Positions 12,601 through 22,540 of a DNA stretch of 64,000 nt are shown here, in pieces. Position numbers and translations under genes: made by a program. The DNA comes from Macquaria australasica (Eukaryota; Chordata; Actinopteri; Centrarchiformes; Percichthyidae), in the NCBI GenBank assembly GCA_005408345.1, contig SEMN01000406.1, positions 1-64,000 on the forward strand, written 5' to 3'. The notes below the pieces were generated by a model. The model saw only the letters and a list, made by a program, of their open reading frames with translations, did not search any database and was not told the origin of the DNA. Position 1 is the first letter of the stretch. The number at the start of each line of letters is the position of its first letter.

Positions 12601-15600
12601 CTGTGCACGACTTGCCCAGCAGCCAAAGGCGGACAGACAAAGTTAGCGGCTAGCTGGTGAATATAGTGGAGCATTTAGCAGCTAAAGAGACAGATATTTT
12701 CTCAGGAGTTGGTGGAGACCAAACCAGAGCTAAAAGACGAGAATATTGAGACTTACATTCATCAAGTGGACATGCATCTGACTCAGAATGAATGCTAATG
12801 TTGATCTGGATGTGTGAATAACCTATTTGCTAACATGTTCACCATATCAACTTTATACAGTAAGATGATAATATATCAGTGTTGTGTATAGCTTGTTCTA
12901 CTGTCCTCAAGTGGCCAAAAAACAAAACAAAGAACAGATACTCTGACAAAAAACATTTAAATCTAGATACAGATCATTGTTTTGTGAACAACAATTTATT
13001 GGTTGTCCACTAACCTCTGTAACCTCTGCACATCCTGCAGGTGCTACAAAATAAAAGCATCCCTGTGGTTTACTGAAAATCGCTGAATTGCCAAAGTCAT
13101 ACGAAAATGCTTTTGTCTTCCTCCTCCTCTTACTTTAATAATGTCATGATCCCAAGGACTGGTGTGCACTGTGTGTTTTGCTCCGTTTCCTGTTTTATTT
13201 TGAAGGTCTGTTCTTGGTTCACGGTTTTGATTTACTTCCTGTCTTTGTTCTGTTTTCCACCAGTTTGATTAGGGTCACCTGTGTCTTGTCTCTCACCTGT
13301 TTCTTGTTTCCTCGTTGTCTCTCTTATTTATACCAGTCCCTTTCTTTTGTTCGGTGTCGAGTCATTGTTGCTGTTTGGTTGATATGTGTTTCCTGCGTTC
13401 CATGAGATGTCGTTCTTCCAGTGATTCCCTGTGTGTCTGTTCCTGTGGTGTTCTCTGTGAGTTAACTTTTGAGTAATAAATCTCCGACTTGCTGAAGCCT
13501 CCCGGTTGTCTGCGTTTGGGTCCTCTCCCTGCTGCCACAATGGCCCATCGTAACAAATAATGGTTGTCAAACACTGAAATGGTGCATTGACGCTATCATT
13601 AGAGGATGTATAGATCTTTCTCACAGCTGACATTTTTCACTTGTAATCGCAGTAAAACCACTGGTGTAACTAATATTCAATAAAATATGAATAACATTAA
13701 TGATGGTTGCATTTCATTCAGGTGCGTCAGTTCCAGCGCCCTGGTATTGTGCATGCTGACTCACTGGCATACCTAAACGGATTTAAACCTGTGTGTGTGA
13801 GGTGTTAGAATGGTATTTTTACAAACATGGCTGGATATGCTGTTCCTTACAAGTGCAAATCTCATAAGACCTTGTCTTAATTGTCTGATATTTTCTGTTT
13901 CAGTACAAACCATCACCATTCAGGTGTTTGCATTGACTTTTGTTTCTATTGTAATCCAACTGCATGAGTTAGATTAGAAAGCGTAGTAAAAAGGACAGAG
14001 TAGTAAAAGTGATTTGATCAAAGATCATAACTGCTAACTGTTGACCATAGCAACAGTAAGATCATGAATCAATCATGAATGCAGTCATCTGACAAATTAA
14101 ACAGGAAAATATATGGCTGTCCACACCTATATTGTACTTGTTTAAGCTGTTCTCCCTTTTTCTACATCCCATCCAAGCTATACATATAATCAACATCAGG
14201 CCCTTTTGTGGCTTTCATACCACACAGGACCACTAACCTCAGGCTGTCTGGCATTCACCACAGTACAGGAAGCCTTTACACCCACTGCCAATCAATGAGT
14301 CTGTCACATTGCCTTTAGTAGATTTAAACTTTAATTCAGCCTTTGTCTGACTCATGGCTCTCTTCAAGCAGGTTGTTGTACAGAATGATGATGATAATCC
14401 TCTGACATTTCAGTCTTTCATCCTTGCTGCCCTCTGGCTTGCTGACCCTTTGAAATGTTAACAGGAAGAATAACGTCTGGCTGTCCTCCTGTTTCAGGCT
14501 GTCTGTACTAATGTGGATGACTTTATAACATTCCAGCTACAAGATTTTTTTACAGGGACATTGCACATTGATCAACATCACTGTAAATGTGCCAGTGTTG
14601 GCCAATAGGATAATAACTGTTATTCATTTGGCCTGATGTTAGATTAGCCATTAAAACAATAATAAAACCATCAACATGTAAAATAAGAACAGAAGAAAGC
14701 AACATACAAAGTAGGATGTCATCACTTGTGTTTTAATATGGCCAAGCACACAATACAGGAGTATTATCTTATCTTATCTTATCTTATTCATTTACATATA
14801 ATTGCAATATATAGTATATATAAATATAAATTCCCCACTTGCCCGTGTGGGCGGTCTATTCCTCCTTCAAGCTCGGGTCCTCTACCAGAGGCCTGGGAGC
14901 TTGAGGGTCCTGCGCTATCTTAGCTGTTCCTAGGACTGCACTCTTCTGGTCAGAGATCTCGGATGTTGTTCCTGGAATCTGCTGGAGTCACTCTCCCAGT
15001 TTGGGGGTCACAGCCCCGAGTGTTCCGATTACCACGGGGACCACTGTTGCCTTCACTTTCCACATCTTTTCTAGCTTTCAGCCCTTGGTATTTCTCGAGA
15101 TTCTCGTGTTCCTTTTTCCTGATGTTGCTGTCACTTGGGATTGCTACATCTATTTCTACTGCCTTCTGCTGTTATGTCCGGTTGGTTCGCCATCACCAGT
15201 TTGTCAGTCTGTATCTGGAAGTCCCACAGGATTTTAGCTTGGTCATTCTCAACCACCTTCGGAGGTGTGTCCCATTTTGACTTTGGGACTTCCAGCCCAT
15301 ACTCGGCACAGATGTTCCTGTACACTATGCCAGCCACTTGGTTATGGCGTTCCATGTACGCCCTGCCTGCTAGCATCTTACACCCCGCTGTTATGTACTG
15401 GATTGTCTCAGAGGCATCTTTGCACAGTCTGCACCTGGAGTCCTGCCTAGTGTGGTAGACCCTGTCCTCTATCAATCGTGCTCAGAGCCTGTTCCTTTGC
15501 TGCCATAATTAGTGGTTCCACCTCCTCTTCTTCCTCATTGGGCTTCTGGTGCCTGAGGTATTCACTAAGCAACTCATCACTTGGGGCCATCTTCCTGATG

Positions 15601-18600
15601 TACTCCTGGATCTTTGTTGTTTCATCCTGGATAGTGGCTCTGACGCTCACTAGTCCTCGGCCTCCTTCCTTCCGCTTAGTGTACAGTCTCAGGGTGCTGG
15701 ACTTGGGGTGAAATCCTCCATGCATTGTGAGGAGCTTCCTTGTCTTTATATTGGTGGCCTCTCTCTCCTCTTTTGGCCAGCTTATTATGCCAGCGGGGTA
15801 TCTGATGACGGGCAGGGTGTAGGTGTTGATAGCTTGGACCTTGTTCTTCCCATTCAGCTGATTTGTCAGGATTTGCCTTACTCTCTAGAGGTATTTGGCT
15901 GTGGCTGATTTTCTTGCGGCCTCTTCATGGTTCCCATTTGCTTGCAAGATCCCAAGGTACTTGTAGCTGTCCTCAACATCTGCTATGTTGCCTTCTGGTA
16001 GTCTAATCCCTTCAGTTCTGACTACCTTCCTTTTCTTGGATACCATTCGACCACACTTATCTAGTCCAAATGACATTCCAATGTCATTGCTGTAGATCCT
16101 GGTGGTGTGGGTCAGTGATGTCTCGCTCACTCCTGGCATACAGCTTGATGTCATCCATGTAGAGGAGGTGGCTGATGGTTGCTCTATTCTGTAGTTGGTA
16201 TCCGTAGGCACTCTTTGTGATGATCTGGCTGAGAGGGTTCAAACCTATGCAGAACAGCAGCAGGGACAGAGCATCTCCTTGGTATATGCCGCACTTGCTG
16301 GTGCAATTGGCTTGAAGTTGGCCTCTAGGGTTGTTTTCCACAACCCCATTGAGTTCTTGATGAAGGCTCTTAGAGTCCTGTTGATGTTGTACAGTTCCAA
16401 GAATTCCAGAATCCATGTGTGAGGCATCAAGTTGCAGGCTTTCTTGTAGTCAATCCAGGCAGTACACAGATTGGTCTGTCTGGTCTTACAGTCTCGAGTG
16501 ACTGCTCTATCTACTAGCAGCTGGTGCTTTGCACCTGTGGTGTTCTTACCAATTCCTTTCTGGGCCCCGCTCATGTACTGCGTCATGTGCCTAGTCATCT
16601 TAGCCGTTATAATGCCTGACAGGGGTTTCCATGTTGTGCAGAGGCAGGTTATTGGCCGGTAATTGGAGGGGATTGCTCCTTTCTGGGGATCCTTCAGGAT
16701 CAGGACTGTCTGGCCTTCAGTTAACCACTCAGGGTGGGTCCCATCCATTAGCAGCTGGTTCATTTGTGCTGCCAGACGTTCATGGAGCACAGTTAGCTTC
16801 TTTAGCCAGTAGGTGTGGATCATGTCAGGGCCTGGTGCTGTCCAGCTCTTCATACTTTCTTGGATGTCTCCCACTGTGATGGTTACTGGATCCTGTTCAG
16901 GGAGGTTACTGTGGTCTGCTCTCAGATCCACTAGCCACTGGGCATTGGTGTTATGTGATGCCTCTTTCTCCCATATGCTTTTCCAGTATTGCTCAGTCTC
17001 CAGCCTTGGTGGGTCTGCTGTCAAGTTATTACCCTGCCACTGAGAGTAAAGTTTGGATGGTTTGGTGGAGAACATTCTGTTTATTCTCCTAGCTTCTACT
17101 TCTCTGGTGTACCTCTTCAGGTGGGTGGCCAGGGCTGTGAGTCTTTGTTTGGCAGTCTCCAGGGCCTCAGGTATGGGCAGCTTGTTGTACTTAGGCAGCT
17201 CTTTCTTCATCACACCTTTCTGTAGTTCTGATAGCTGGCTAACTTCCTTCTGTGTTACCTTAATCTTGGCCTCCAGCCTCCTTCTCCATGGAGGATACTG
17301 CTCCTTATGGCTTCTCTTGTTCATCTTGTAGCCAAGCATCTCAAGGATGTTGCTGTGGAGTATATTAGCTTGTTGGTCTTAGTGATGGTCCCAGTAGGGA
17401 TTGTCCGTAGTGCTGCATTCACAGAAGATTTTCTAAAAAAAAAGATGGTTTTCGGCGTTCTAAAAACACCAGTTTAATGTGGATGGAATGCTGAAATGGA
17501 GAGAAACAGATGTGTTTTTAGACATACACATTAGTGTGGATATGGTCTCAGTAGATTAGAGCAGTGGTTCCCAACCTTGTGACACCTAAATACAAAGCAA
17601 TATACTTGGGGGTCATTGTCACAGGTTACATGTATATGTTTTGAGAGTTGTTCAATTAAAGAGTGATAAAATCGTTTATATGAAGGAATTGTTTAATTAA
17701 AGCCATTTTAGAGGTAAAACAATCCAGTATTTAACAAAAAGGAACCAAAAATTAGAGAAAACTCTGAAAGATATGTATTTCATATTTCCTACCCCAGTAA
17801 TGACCCAACAGGTCAGAGCAGGGGTTTTCAAAGTTTGCCCCCGCTCAGAAAAAATGGAGATAACTGCGCTTCCCAATGGCCTTGGCTTTGGGGGGATGTA
17901 AAGAAGAAGTATAATGTTGAGTCAGTGAGTTAGCTGTTGGCTACAACTTGAGCCCTGTTTTTTTTTTTTTTTTTTTTTTCCTATATTTGTTTACATTTTG
18001 TCAAATTGGCACCATTAAAAGTATGCTGAATTAGCAATTAGCAGCTTGGATGTACAGACAATATACATACATATACATCACTGTATTACTTTCATAATGA
18101 AGAAAACTTGAAAACATGATGATTTTCAGGCAAGTTCTGGTGTAAAGGAACATCTTGTTTCCAAGGATTTCTTAGTACATTTATGGACGTTTATTTGCGA
18201 TGGAATATCCTGCTGCTGCAACTGCTGACCGTGTTGATAAGCGGCTAAATCAGCAGGTGAAACTACTGAAAACTGAAAACTAACCTCCTGTTGTTATTAG
18301 AACACTGGCATGCACCTGTCCCTTTCAGCAGTTTATTTGCCTCAAGCCTCTCTCTCTGCGACCCCCGTTCAACTCTCCCACGCCCCCCTCACAATTTGAA
18401 AACCTCTGAATTAGACTTATCTTCACCACAAAGTTGTGCTTTTTGAGGTTATTTAAAGGCATTCAGGGAAATGTAGAAAACTAGTAGAAAAGGCAGAATT
18501 GAGGGAAATTTGTAACAAAAAATTTTTATTACAACAAAATAACTACAATGCATTGCACATCAATGTTATCTGCTGTATATATTACCTTATTTGAATTATT

Positions 18601-19822
18601 TATAAATACTGTAGGAGCCATGTTTCAGCCACAACAGCAGATGTGTTTTAAAACAGTATATCCTGCTTACCTAGACAACACACCTCCAAAATCCGGCTAT
18701 TATTGACTGCTAAAAGAGAGTGTGTACACAGTGCATATGTGTGTGTATGTGTGTGTCATTCAACAGTTGCTATGCCTACAAGTTTTGCACTTTGACAGGG
18801 GAATATAAATCCTCCTCCTTAAGGCAATGGCTGTCATGTTTGTTTTGGCTGATGTAACCAGCCACTTTACAATATGTGTGTGTGTGTGTGTAAAAGTGAT
18901 AGCATCTGCAGTGGCCACATTTACACATGAACAGGAAGTCAGATTTTGGATCCTTTCTGTCACAGCTCTGATCTTGACATTTTGGTGTGTGCAAGAAAAC
19001 AACAAGAGATGTTATTTCTTGTAGACGACCAGATCTGTCAAAACGTCCTGTTTAGTGCTGGGTAAATACAGGCTGTTTGTTCACCCATCTGCCAGGCTGT
19101 CTTTAGGCAAATGTTCTCCTTGTTATTGTAGACTGTATTGTTATTGTAATACTGTTGTCTTCACTGAGTTTCCACAACTATGAAACCTGTCAGCAGATGA
19201 TCATATTTCATTTATATTTCATCATTATGTCATTACAGGGTCTTTCTCTGCCATTAGGAACTCCTCATGAGTCTCAGTCTTCTGATCTTTCCCCAGCCAG
19301 GTTCCTTTTACTCAGCACTGAAAGCTTTTCACCTGAGTATGTAACAGCCCGAGGAAACCCTATGTGTGGAGCAAATATTTTAAGTCTTATGGAGCACTGG
19401 AATCATCCTGTGTATCTAAAGCCAAAGGGCAAAAGCAGTGTGTTTAACCACGTTGTCTTTTTATGTGGGGACCAGACTGTATAAAAACACTGTACAAATT
19501 TCAGACATTTTCCCACTCTGCCAAGAAGAATTCAGGGGGTGCACTGCATCAGCCACTTCAGTCCAGGAATATCAGTACTGGCCTTTTTTAAAGTTTGACC
19601 ACACTGGTCAAACCTGTTATGTGTGGACATATGGAGCTGTGACCTAGTTTGGCCTCTAAAATGAAATCTTTCCTCTTCTGTCTGCAGATTGAGGAGTTTC
19701 GGAGGCTGCGGTCCCATATCAAAGGGGCAGAACTGCTAGAAGGGAATGATGGGTTGTTGGGGGACAACTTCCGTCCCACCCAGCCACTTAGTGACCGGAC
19801 GGTTCGTGCTGCCTTCCAGTGA
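2967..19822 (+). CDS. CA8: Carbonic anhydrase-related protein VIII, exons 2-8 (5' partial, spliced)
   Basis: Seven exons join in frame: 2967-3158, 3435-3559, 7314-7409, 10626-10688, 10819-10867, 11737-11849 and 19688-19822. Every intron is GT-AG. They encode 257 residues including a glycine split with the missing first exon, equal in length to human CA8 residues 34-290. Recognisable stretches are [59 protein letters not shown], and the C-terminal GDNFRPTQPLSDR. The family has the alpha-carbonic anhydrase fold but lacks CO2 hydration activity; mammalian CA8 binds the cytosolic face of the IP3 receptor ITPR1 and is strong in Purkinje cells. Here VRFHWG has Arg where active enzymes have the first zinc-binding His, while the other two ligands remain (FHW and HLIHW). 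No acidic exon-1 sequence was found in 1626-2966, so the start is probably left of the window. The reading frame is intact. Confidence 0.96.
3435..3559 (+). CDS. CA8: CA8 exon 3, carrying the inactivating Arg
   Basis: The acceptor is gttgccag and the donor is gtagtg. It encodes a stretch from GGPLPSDHEYELHEVRFHWG to [14 protein letters not shown]. The Arg of VRFHWG stands at the position equivalent to His94 of CA2, a zinc ligand, which explains the loss of catalysis in this family. A CA microsatellite starts 6 bases after the donor. Confidence 0.96.
3566..3597. repeat. (CA)n microsatellite in CA8 intron 3
   Basis: Sixteen uninterrupted CA units, starting six bases after the exon 3 splice donor. 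Confidence 0.95.
3985..4495. repeat. MITE-like repeat with AGTATG-rich ends
   Basis: The left part contains CAGTATGCCAGAAATACCC and the right end is built of repeated GCAGTATGTAGTACATACTG-type motifs. This pattern is common to a family of short fish DNA transposons. A T-rich tract lies at about 4109-4127. Boundaries are approximate. Confidence 0.45.
4500..4695 (-). repeat. Partial copy of the long-TIR MITE also seen at 42351-42906
   Basis: On the minus strand it reads GAAATAGTTCAAGATTTTGG, then a region ending AGCTTAGCATAAAGACTGGA, the same as the arms of the element at 42351-42906. Only one arm is present. Confidence 0.65.
4935..5135 (+). mobile_element. LINE 3' tail (common fish L2-like family)
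   Basis: It contains GGTTCTGCTCGAGGTTTCTG, TTTTTCCTTGCCACTGTC and TTGTTGGGTCTCTGTAAATA, the widespread fish 3'-end sequence also found at 41640-41868 and, inverted, at 49777-49857. Only the 3' untranslated tail is present. The family name is from memory, not a search. Confidence 0.65.
5136..6236. other. CA8 intron sequence, no recognised feature
   Basis: AT-rich and mostly unique. Short open frames at about 5702-6068 show no domain and no repeat similarity that I can identify. Confidence 0.4.
6237..6850 (+). repeat. Interspersed repeat copy, interrupted by an LTR remnant
   Basis: It shares GGATAAGTCTGGTGATATT, AATAGTCCCCAACAAATGC and TAAGTCATTGTTG, in the same order, with a copy at 26625-27140. 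The copy here is split at about 6495-6660 by an unrelated GTAGACAGGTAACAGG-type LTR remnant. Confidence 0.65.
6495..6660 (-). mobile_element. Truncated LTR remnant
   Basis: It begins TGTCACAGTGGGTAATGCAG and contains GGACCCAAATGCAGAC and GGCAGCAGGATGACTT. All are shared with the larger LTR-like element at 51451-52132. It breaks the repeat copy at 6237-6850, so it inserted later. Confidence 0.55.
6851..7313. other. CA8 intron sequence before exon 4
   Basis: AT-rich and unique-looking, with a pyrimidine-rich tract (gtctctctgtctgtctgtag) as the exon 4 acceptor. Confidence 0.5.
7314..7409 (+). CDS. CA8: CA8 exon 4
   Basis: A 96-base phase-0 exon of 32 codons, beginning [20 protein letters not shown] and ending IIALFVQ. 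The acceptor is ctgtag and the donor gtaaac. The His of HLIHW matches His119 of CA2. The [13 protein letters not shown] segment differs from human but keeps its length. Confidence 0.95.
7410..8807. other. CA8 intron 4, left part
   Basis: Mostly AT-rich unique sequence. The stretch at about 8110-8210 repeats AACATGCTA and GCTAACAA motifs like those in the repeat families at 22020-22520 and 47285-47560. No coding motif is seen. Confidence 0.4.
8808..9270 (+). mobile_element. Left part of a DNA transposon with GGGGTAGGCA terminus
   Basis: It starts TTAAAGCTGGGGTAGGCA and runs closely parallel to the complete copy at 38179-38860 for about 450 bases. It then stops abruptly where a LINE fragment begins at 9271; the right half and right terminus are missing. 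Confidence 0.75.
9271..9650 (-). mobile_element. Second APE-LINE fragment
   Basis: It matches the minus-strand LINE at about 818-1200, including the endonuclease segment GDFNAHVGNDGETWRGVIGR and the GC-rich leader, with several internal deletions. It lies directly against the truncated DNA transposon at 8808-9270. Confidence 0.8.
9651..10625. other. CA8 intron 4, right part
   Basis: No repeat or coding motif that I can name. The exon 5 acceptor follows a T-rich tract at the right end. Confidence 0.4.
10626..10688 (+). CDS. CA8: CA8 exon 5
   Basis: A 63-base phase-0 exon encoding IGKEHLGLKAITEVLQDLQY plus Lys. The acceptor is tatcag and the donor gtgaga. It aligns without gaps to the human IGKEHVGLKAVTEILQD segment. 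Confidence 0.95.
10819..10867 (+). CDS. CA8: CA8 exon 6
   Basis: A 49-base exon encoding [16 protein letters not shown] and the first base of an Asp codon. It lies only 130 bases after exon 5. The acceptor is catcag and the donor gtgaga. Confidence 0.94.
11737..11849 (+). CDS. CA8: CA8 exon 7
   Basis: Encodes [20 protein letters not shown] through YPLTISQLQ; the first two bases finish the Asp codon begun in exon 6. The acceptor is cctcag and the donor gtaaaa. The [12 protein letters not shown] block is an alpha-CA family signature (active-site wall and cis-proline loop). Confidence 0.96.
11905..12330 (+). repeat. Interspersed repeat family copy
   Basis: It contains ACATCAAAGTCTGTTTCCAG, TTGTGGCTCCAGAAGGAGCT and a GTCTGATAAATATC segment. 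Related copies lie at 29860-30230 (same strand) and at 43010-43195 (inverted). Probably a MITE; no transposase is present. Confidence 0.55.
12450..12790 (+). repeat. Interspersed repeat family copy
   Basis: It contains CAGCTGTTTTCAGTGAAACA, GACAGACAAAGTTAGCGGCT and TAGTGGAGCATTTAGCAGCT. The family recurs inverted at 20090-20430 and directly at 34400-34718, where an LTR element has inserted into it. Confidence 0.65.
13142..13555 (+). mobile_element. Solo LTR with 5-bp target-site duplication
   Basis: The 414-base block begins TGTCATGATCCCAAGGACT and ends CATCGTAACA, giving TG...CA ends. It is flanked by the identical 5-mer AATAA at 13137-13141 and 13556-13560. A polyadenylation-like AGTAATAAATC lies near its right end. 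Its start and its GGGTCCTCTCCCTGCTG segment recur in the LTRs at 34719-34943 and 36186-36410. No internal retroviral-type coding region is attached, so recombination has left a single LTR. Confidence 0.85.
13561..14828. other. CA8 intron 7 sequence, no gene
   Basis: AT-rich intron. A run of four TTATC units at about 14765-14788 lies just beyond the 3' end of the neighbouring LINE. No coding motif is seen. Confidence 0.45.
14829..17432 (-). mobile_element. R2/R4 (Dong/Rex6)-type LINE, 5'-truncated and frameshifted
   Basis: Minus-strand frames, in order, are 17339-16245, 16416-16084, 16211-15885, 15725-15447 and 15475-15131. They carry reverse-transcriptase motifs: WTAPGPDMIHTYWLKKL, PSNYRPITCL, TAWIDYKKA, YQGDALSLLLF and LLYMDDIKLYA (the YMDD-type catalytic box). 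After these come the C-terminal CRLCKDASETIQYITAGCK finger-like segment and a stretch ending WDFQIQTDKLVMANQPDI, which resembles the restriction-like endonuclease of R2/R4-type elements. The N-terminal DNA-binding region is absent. Several frame changes and a deletion near 15500 show it is inactive. The 3' UTR reaches 14829. It lies antisense inside CA8 intron 7. Confidence 0.88.
17433..19687. other. CA8 intron 7, right part
   Basis: It contains a T-run (about 17958-17979), GT repeats (about 18736-18756 and 18876-18890), and at 17480-17560 a short TTAGTGTGGAT-containing scrap similar to the Harbinger-like MITE at 62411. No exon is seen. Confidence 0.45.
19688..19822 (+). CDS. CA8: CA8 exon 8 with stop codon
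   Basis: After a 7.8-kb intron, this exon encodes IEEFRRLRSHIKGAELLEGN, then LLGDNFRPTQPLSDRTVRAA, FQ and TGA at 19820-19822. The acceptor is ctgcag. The C-terminus ends at the same residue as human CA8 (AAFQ). An in-frame GT (AGgtaaca at about 19880) after the stop could splice to a further 3' UTR exon. Confidence 0.96.
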   Translation: MEEFRRLRSHIKGAELLEGNDGLLGDNFRPTQPLSDRTVRAAFQ

Positions 19823-19967
19823 CTCTCATTTTCCACTGCCAACTCAGCAAAACTATGGGACCTACAGATACAATTATAGAAGGTAACAGTGTTACAATTA
19901 GTTCTGCTCTGTCCTTAACAGTACATTACATGTAGCTGGGGTAGCTATATTCACCCTGTTCTGCATC

Positions 19968-19973
19968 AATAAA
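19968..19973 (+). terminator. Possible CA8 polyadenylation signal
   Basis: AATAAA lies 146 bases after the CA8 stop codon and is the first canonical signal downstream on this strand. It would give a short 3' UTR. A possible splice donor at about 19881 would bypass it, so its use is uncertain. Confidence 0.4.
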
Positions 19974-20089
19974 GCATCAAACTACATTACATTATACAGT
20001 AAACCCTTTAAAATGTGCGAACCAAAAGGGGTAAATGTGATTATGGATCTAAAGTAGCAGTAATTGATTGAACAGTTGCCTATTTACAC

Positions 20090-20430
20090 ATCCAGCAGAC
20101 ACAGAGCAACATTGGCATTCATTTGGAGTCATTTTGTTTCTACTTGATGAATTTAAGTCCAATATATACACTCTGCTTTAAGCTCTGTTTGGGTCTCCAC
20201 CAACTCCTGAGGGAAATATCTGGCTCTCTAGCTGCTAAATGCTCCACTCTGTTCACTCTCTATGCACAGTTAGTTTATCAGAGCCTTTTCACTGAAAACA
20301 GCTGTCTGCTGCAGGAAACGACATTGATAAGAACGGTGAGACTGAACCAAAACAGTCAATTTGCGGCTGTAAAACCAAAACAAATAGCTGAAAGATGCTA
20401 AAATGCTCTGTAAAGCTGAGGGAAACTGTA
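20090..20430 (-). repeat. Interspersed repeat family copy (inverted)
   Basis: The minus strand matches 12450-12790: AGCTGTTTTCAGTGAAAAG, GAGTGGAGCATTTAGCAGCT and AGGAGTTGGTGGAGACC. Confidence 0.6.
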
Positions 20431-22015
20431 GCGTGGGTAATAATAATTATTTGTGTGTTCGTCATTATTACTTTACATGTAGTCATTTAATTCATTGTTA
20501 ATATAAAAACACTGATTAGTGCAGTGTTAGTGTTAATTCAGCTACTACATGAAATATAATCTTAAGATAATGAATACAAAACTGGCCAGCATTCGCTGAA
20601 CACTGTTCTCTATATTTTTAGTTAGTTCAGCACATTTCCTCACAAGGGACCGACTTTTAATGGAAGTAGGCATGCTGTCCCTGAGGTATTTGGGTCCTCT
20701 GAAACTACAGTGTAATGGATCAAGCCCTGGAATAACTAACCCAGTTCAGTTACTAATCTGGGACTAGCCTATATACAGCATGTAGTGTATGGAGGGACCC
20801 CAGATTTAGCTCAGCAGCACTGCAGCAGGAGGACAGGGCAGAACTTTTGGAGCTCCGAGGGGATGAGGAGGGTAAAAAAAGACAGATGAGACTTTTATAC
20901 TCAAAGTCCTGGCTTTGAACTAATGAGGGCACAGGGCCTTGAGTTTATGAATTTTGGGGGATATTAAATCTTAATATGTCTTAAAAGTCTCAATCTGTGG
21001 AGGGCTCCTTTAAACAAATGACCCCTTTGCTGAGAAGATTACTAACCTCATTGCAAACTTTACAATGTCAGCCATAGAGGAAAACTCCTGCAAGTGAGTG
21101 TTTTCATGCAGTCATGGTATTTTAGGAGTCATGATCACATAATGACTAATGCAGTTGTTTAGTTTGCTGGTTTTATTTGAAATGATTCATACCCATTTCA
21201 CTGAATACAGCTCTCTTTTGTAGTTCTAACACCAAACTGAGAATTCCCAAATAGTGTTTACCCTCTGAAGGTTGAGTTAAACAGCGCAGACGTTATTTTA
21301 CAGAGCAAGACTCATGAAGAGCAGTCTCATATAGTTTTCATAACCATGTGACACCACTGAGTGCCAGTAAACATCTGAACTGACTTCAGTGCATCTCACA
21401 TTCAGTGGCAGAGAGATGAGAGTAACAGGAAGCTTATATGCAAGGGGGAAAACGGAGTGAGTGTGTTGAGAGGAAGGAGATAGCGGGGTATTGTGGTGAA
21501 AGGAGGTGAGACTACCAGAGGGATGGAAGAGGAGGAGACAGAGGGAGGGCAGGGAAAAGGAGAGAAAGAACAGAGGACTATTGTTTACAGTGTAAACGGA
21601 TACTGATCTGGTCCCACCAGTTCAAACCCACCTGAGACAAGACCTGTGTACGAGAGAGAAGAGGAGAGGGTGCAGGGTGCAGGTCAGACAGAAAACTAGC
21701 ATGAAAGAAGTGTAAGGGTGACATTTAGAATTAGGTCAAAGTCTACTGGTGCCATAACATTATCATCTTTTCTCTTCTTTTTCTGCACTGCCTGCCAAAA
21801 TATACAGAAACCAAACCAGGGCTACCTGCATGAATCTGCTGTCACCTGCATATACGTGAATATGAAAATACATCTGGCTATCACCAACTGAAAAGAGCAT
21901 ATGTTGTTGTGGAAATAAAGAGCCTGTCTTGCAACCTTCTTTGTCCACCTTATGAAGAGACATGCTGACAGCTCTGTGAGGCTGTAGGCACAGTGCTGCT
22001 TGAAGCTAAATGATA
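20431..22015. other. Intergenic, no recognised feature
   Basis: Mixed AT-rich and, at 21420-21690, purine-rich (GAGG/GGAGA) sequence. No coding motif or clear repeat boundary. Confidence 0.4.
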
Positions 22016-22540
22016 ATATTAGCATGCTAACATGCTCACAATGACAATGCTATCATGCTGATGCTAAGCACCTATAATGTTTACCATGTTCACCATCTTA
22101 GTTTAGTGTGTTAGCATGATAACATATGCTAATTAGCGATAGACACAAAGTACAACTGAGCCTGATGGGAACGCCTGCAGTTTTGCAGGTATTTGGTCAT
22201 AAACCAAAGTATTGGACAAATTATTATTTTGACCTGATGATGGCGCTAGATGAAAAGTTAAGGGATCACCAAAGTTATTACAATTCATCCTGAGGGGGAC
22301 ATGAATGTCTGTACTAAATTTCTTGGTAATCCATCCAATACTGGTCAAGCTATTTCACTAAAAGCTAAAAATGTCAACCCGCTGGTGGCACTAGAGGGAA
22401 CATCAGGGGATCACCAAATTCAGTTGGATACATCCTCTGGGGATCATGAGTGTTTGTACAAAATTTCATGGCATCCAATAGTTGAAACATTTCAGTCTGG
22501 GACAAAGTTAATTTCATGTCCACTACAATGGACAACATGT
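22016..22540. repeat. Interspersed repeat with GGTGGCACTAGAGG motif
   Basis: It contains TAGCATGATAACATATGCTA, GCTGGTGGCACTAGAGG and GTTTGTACAAAATTTCATGG. The same motifs recur at 47285-47560. The GACATGAATGTCTGTACTAAA segment occurs as a diverged internal repeat within this copy. Confidence 0.55.

Noticed and set aside
13178..13633. Open frames on both strands around 13.2-13.6 kb
   Set aside because: They lie within the solo LTR.
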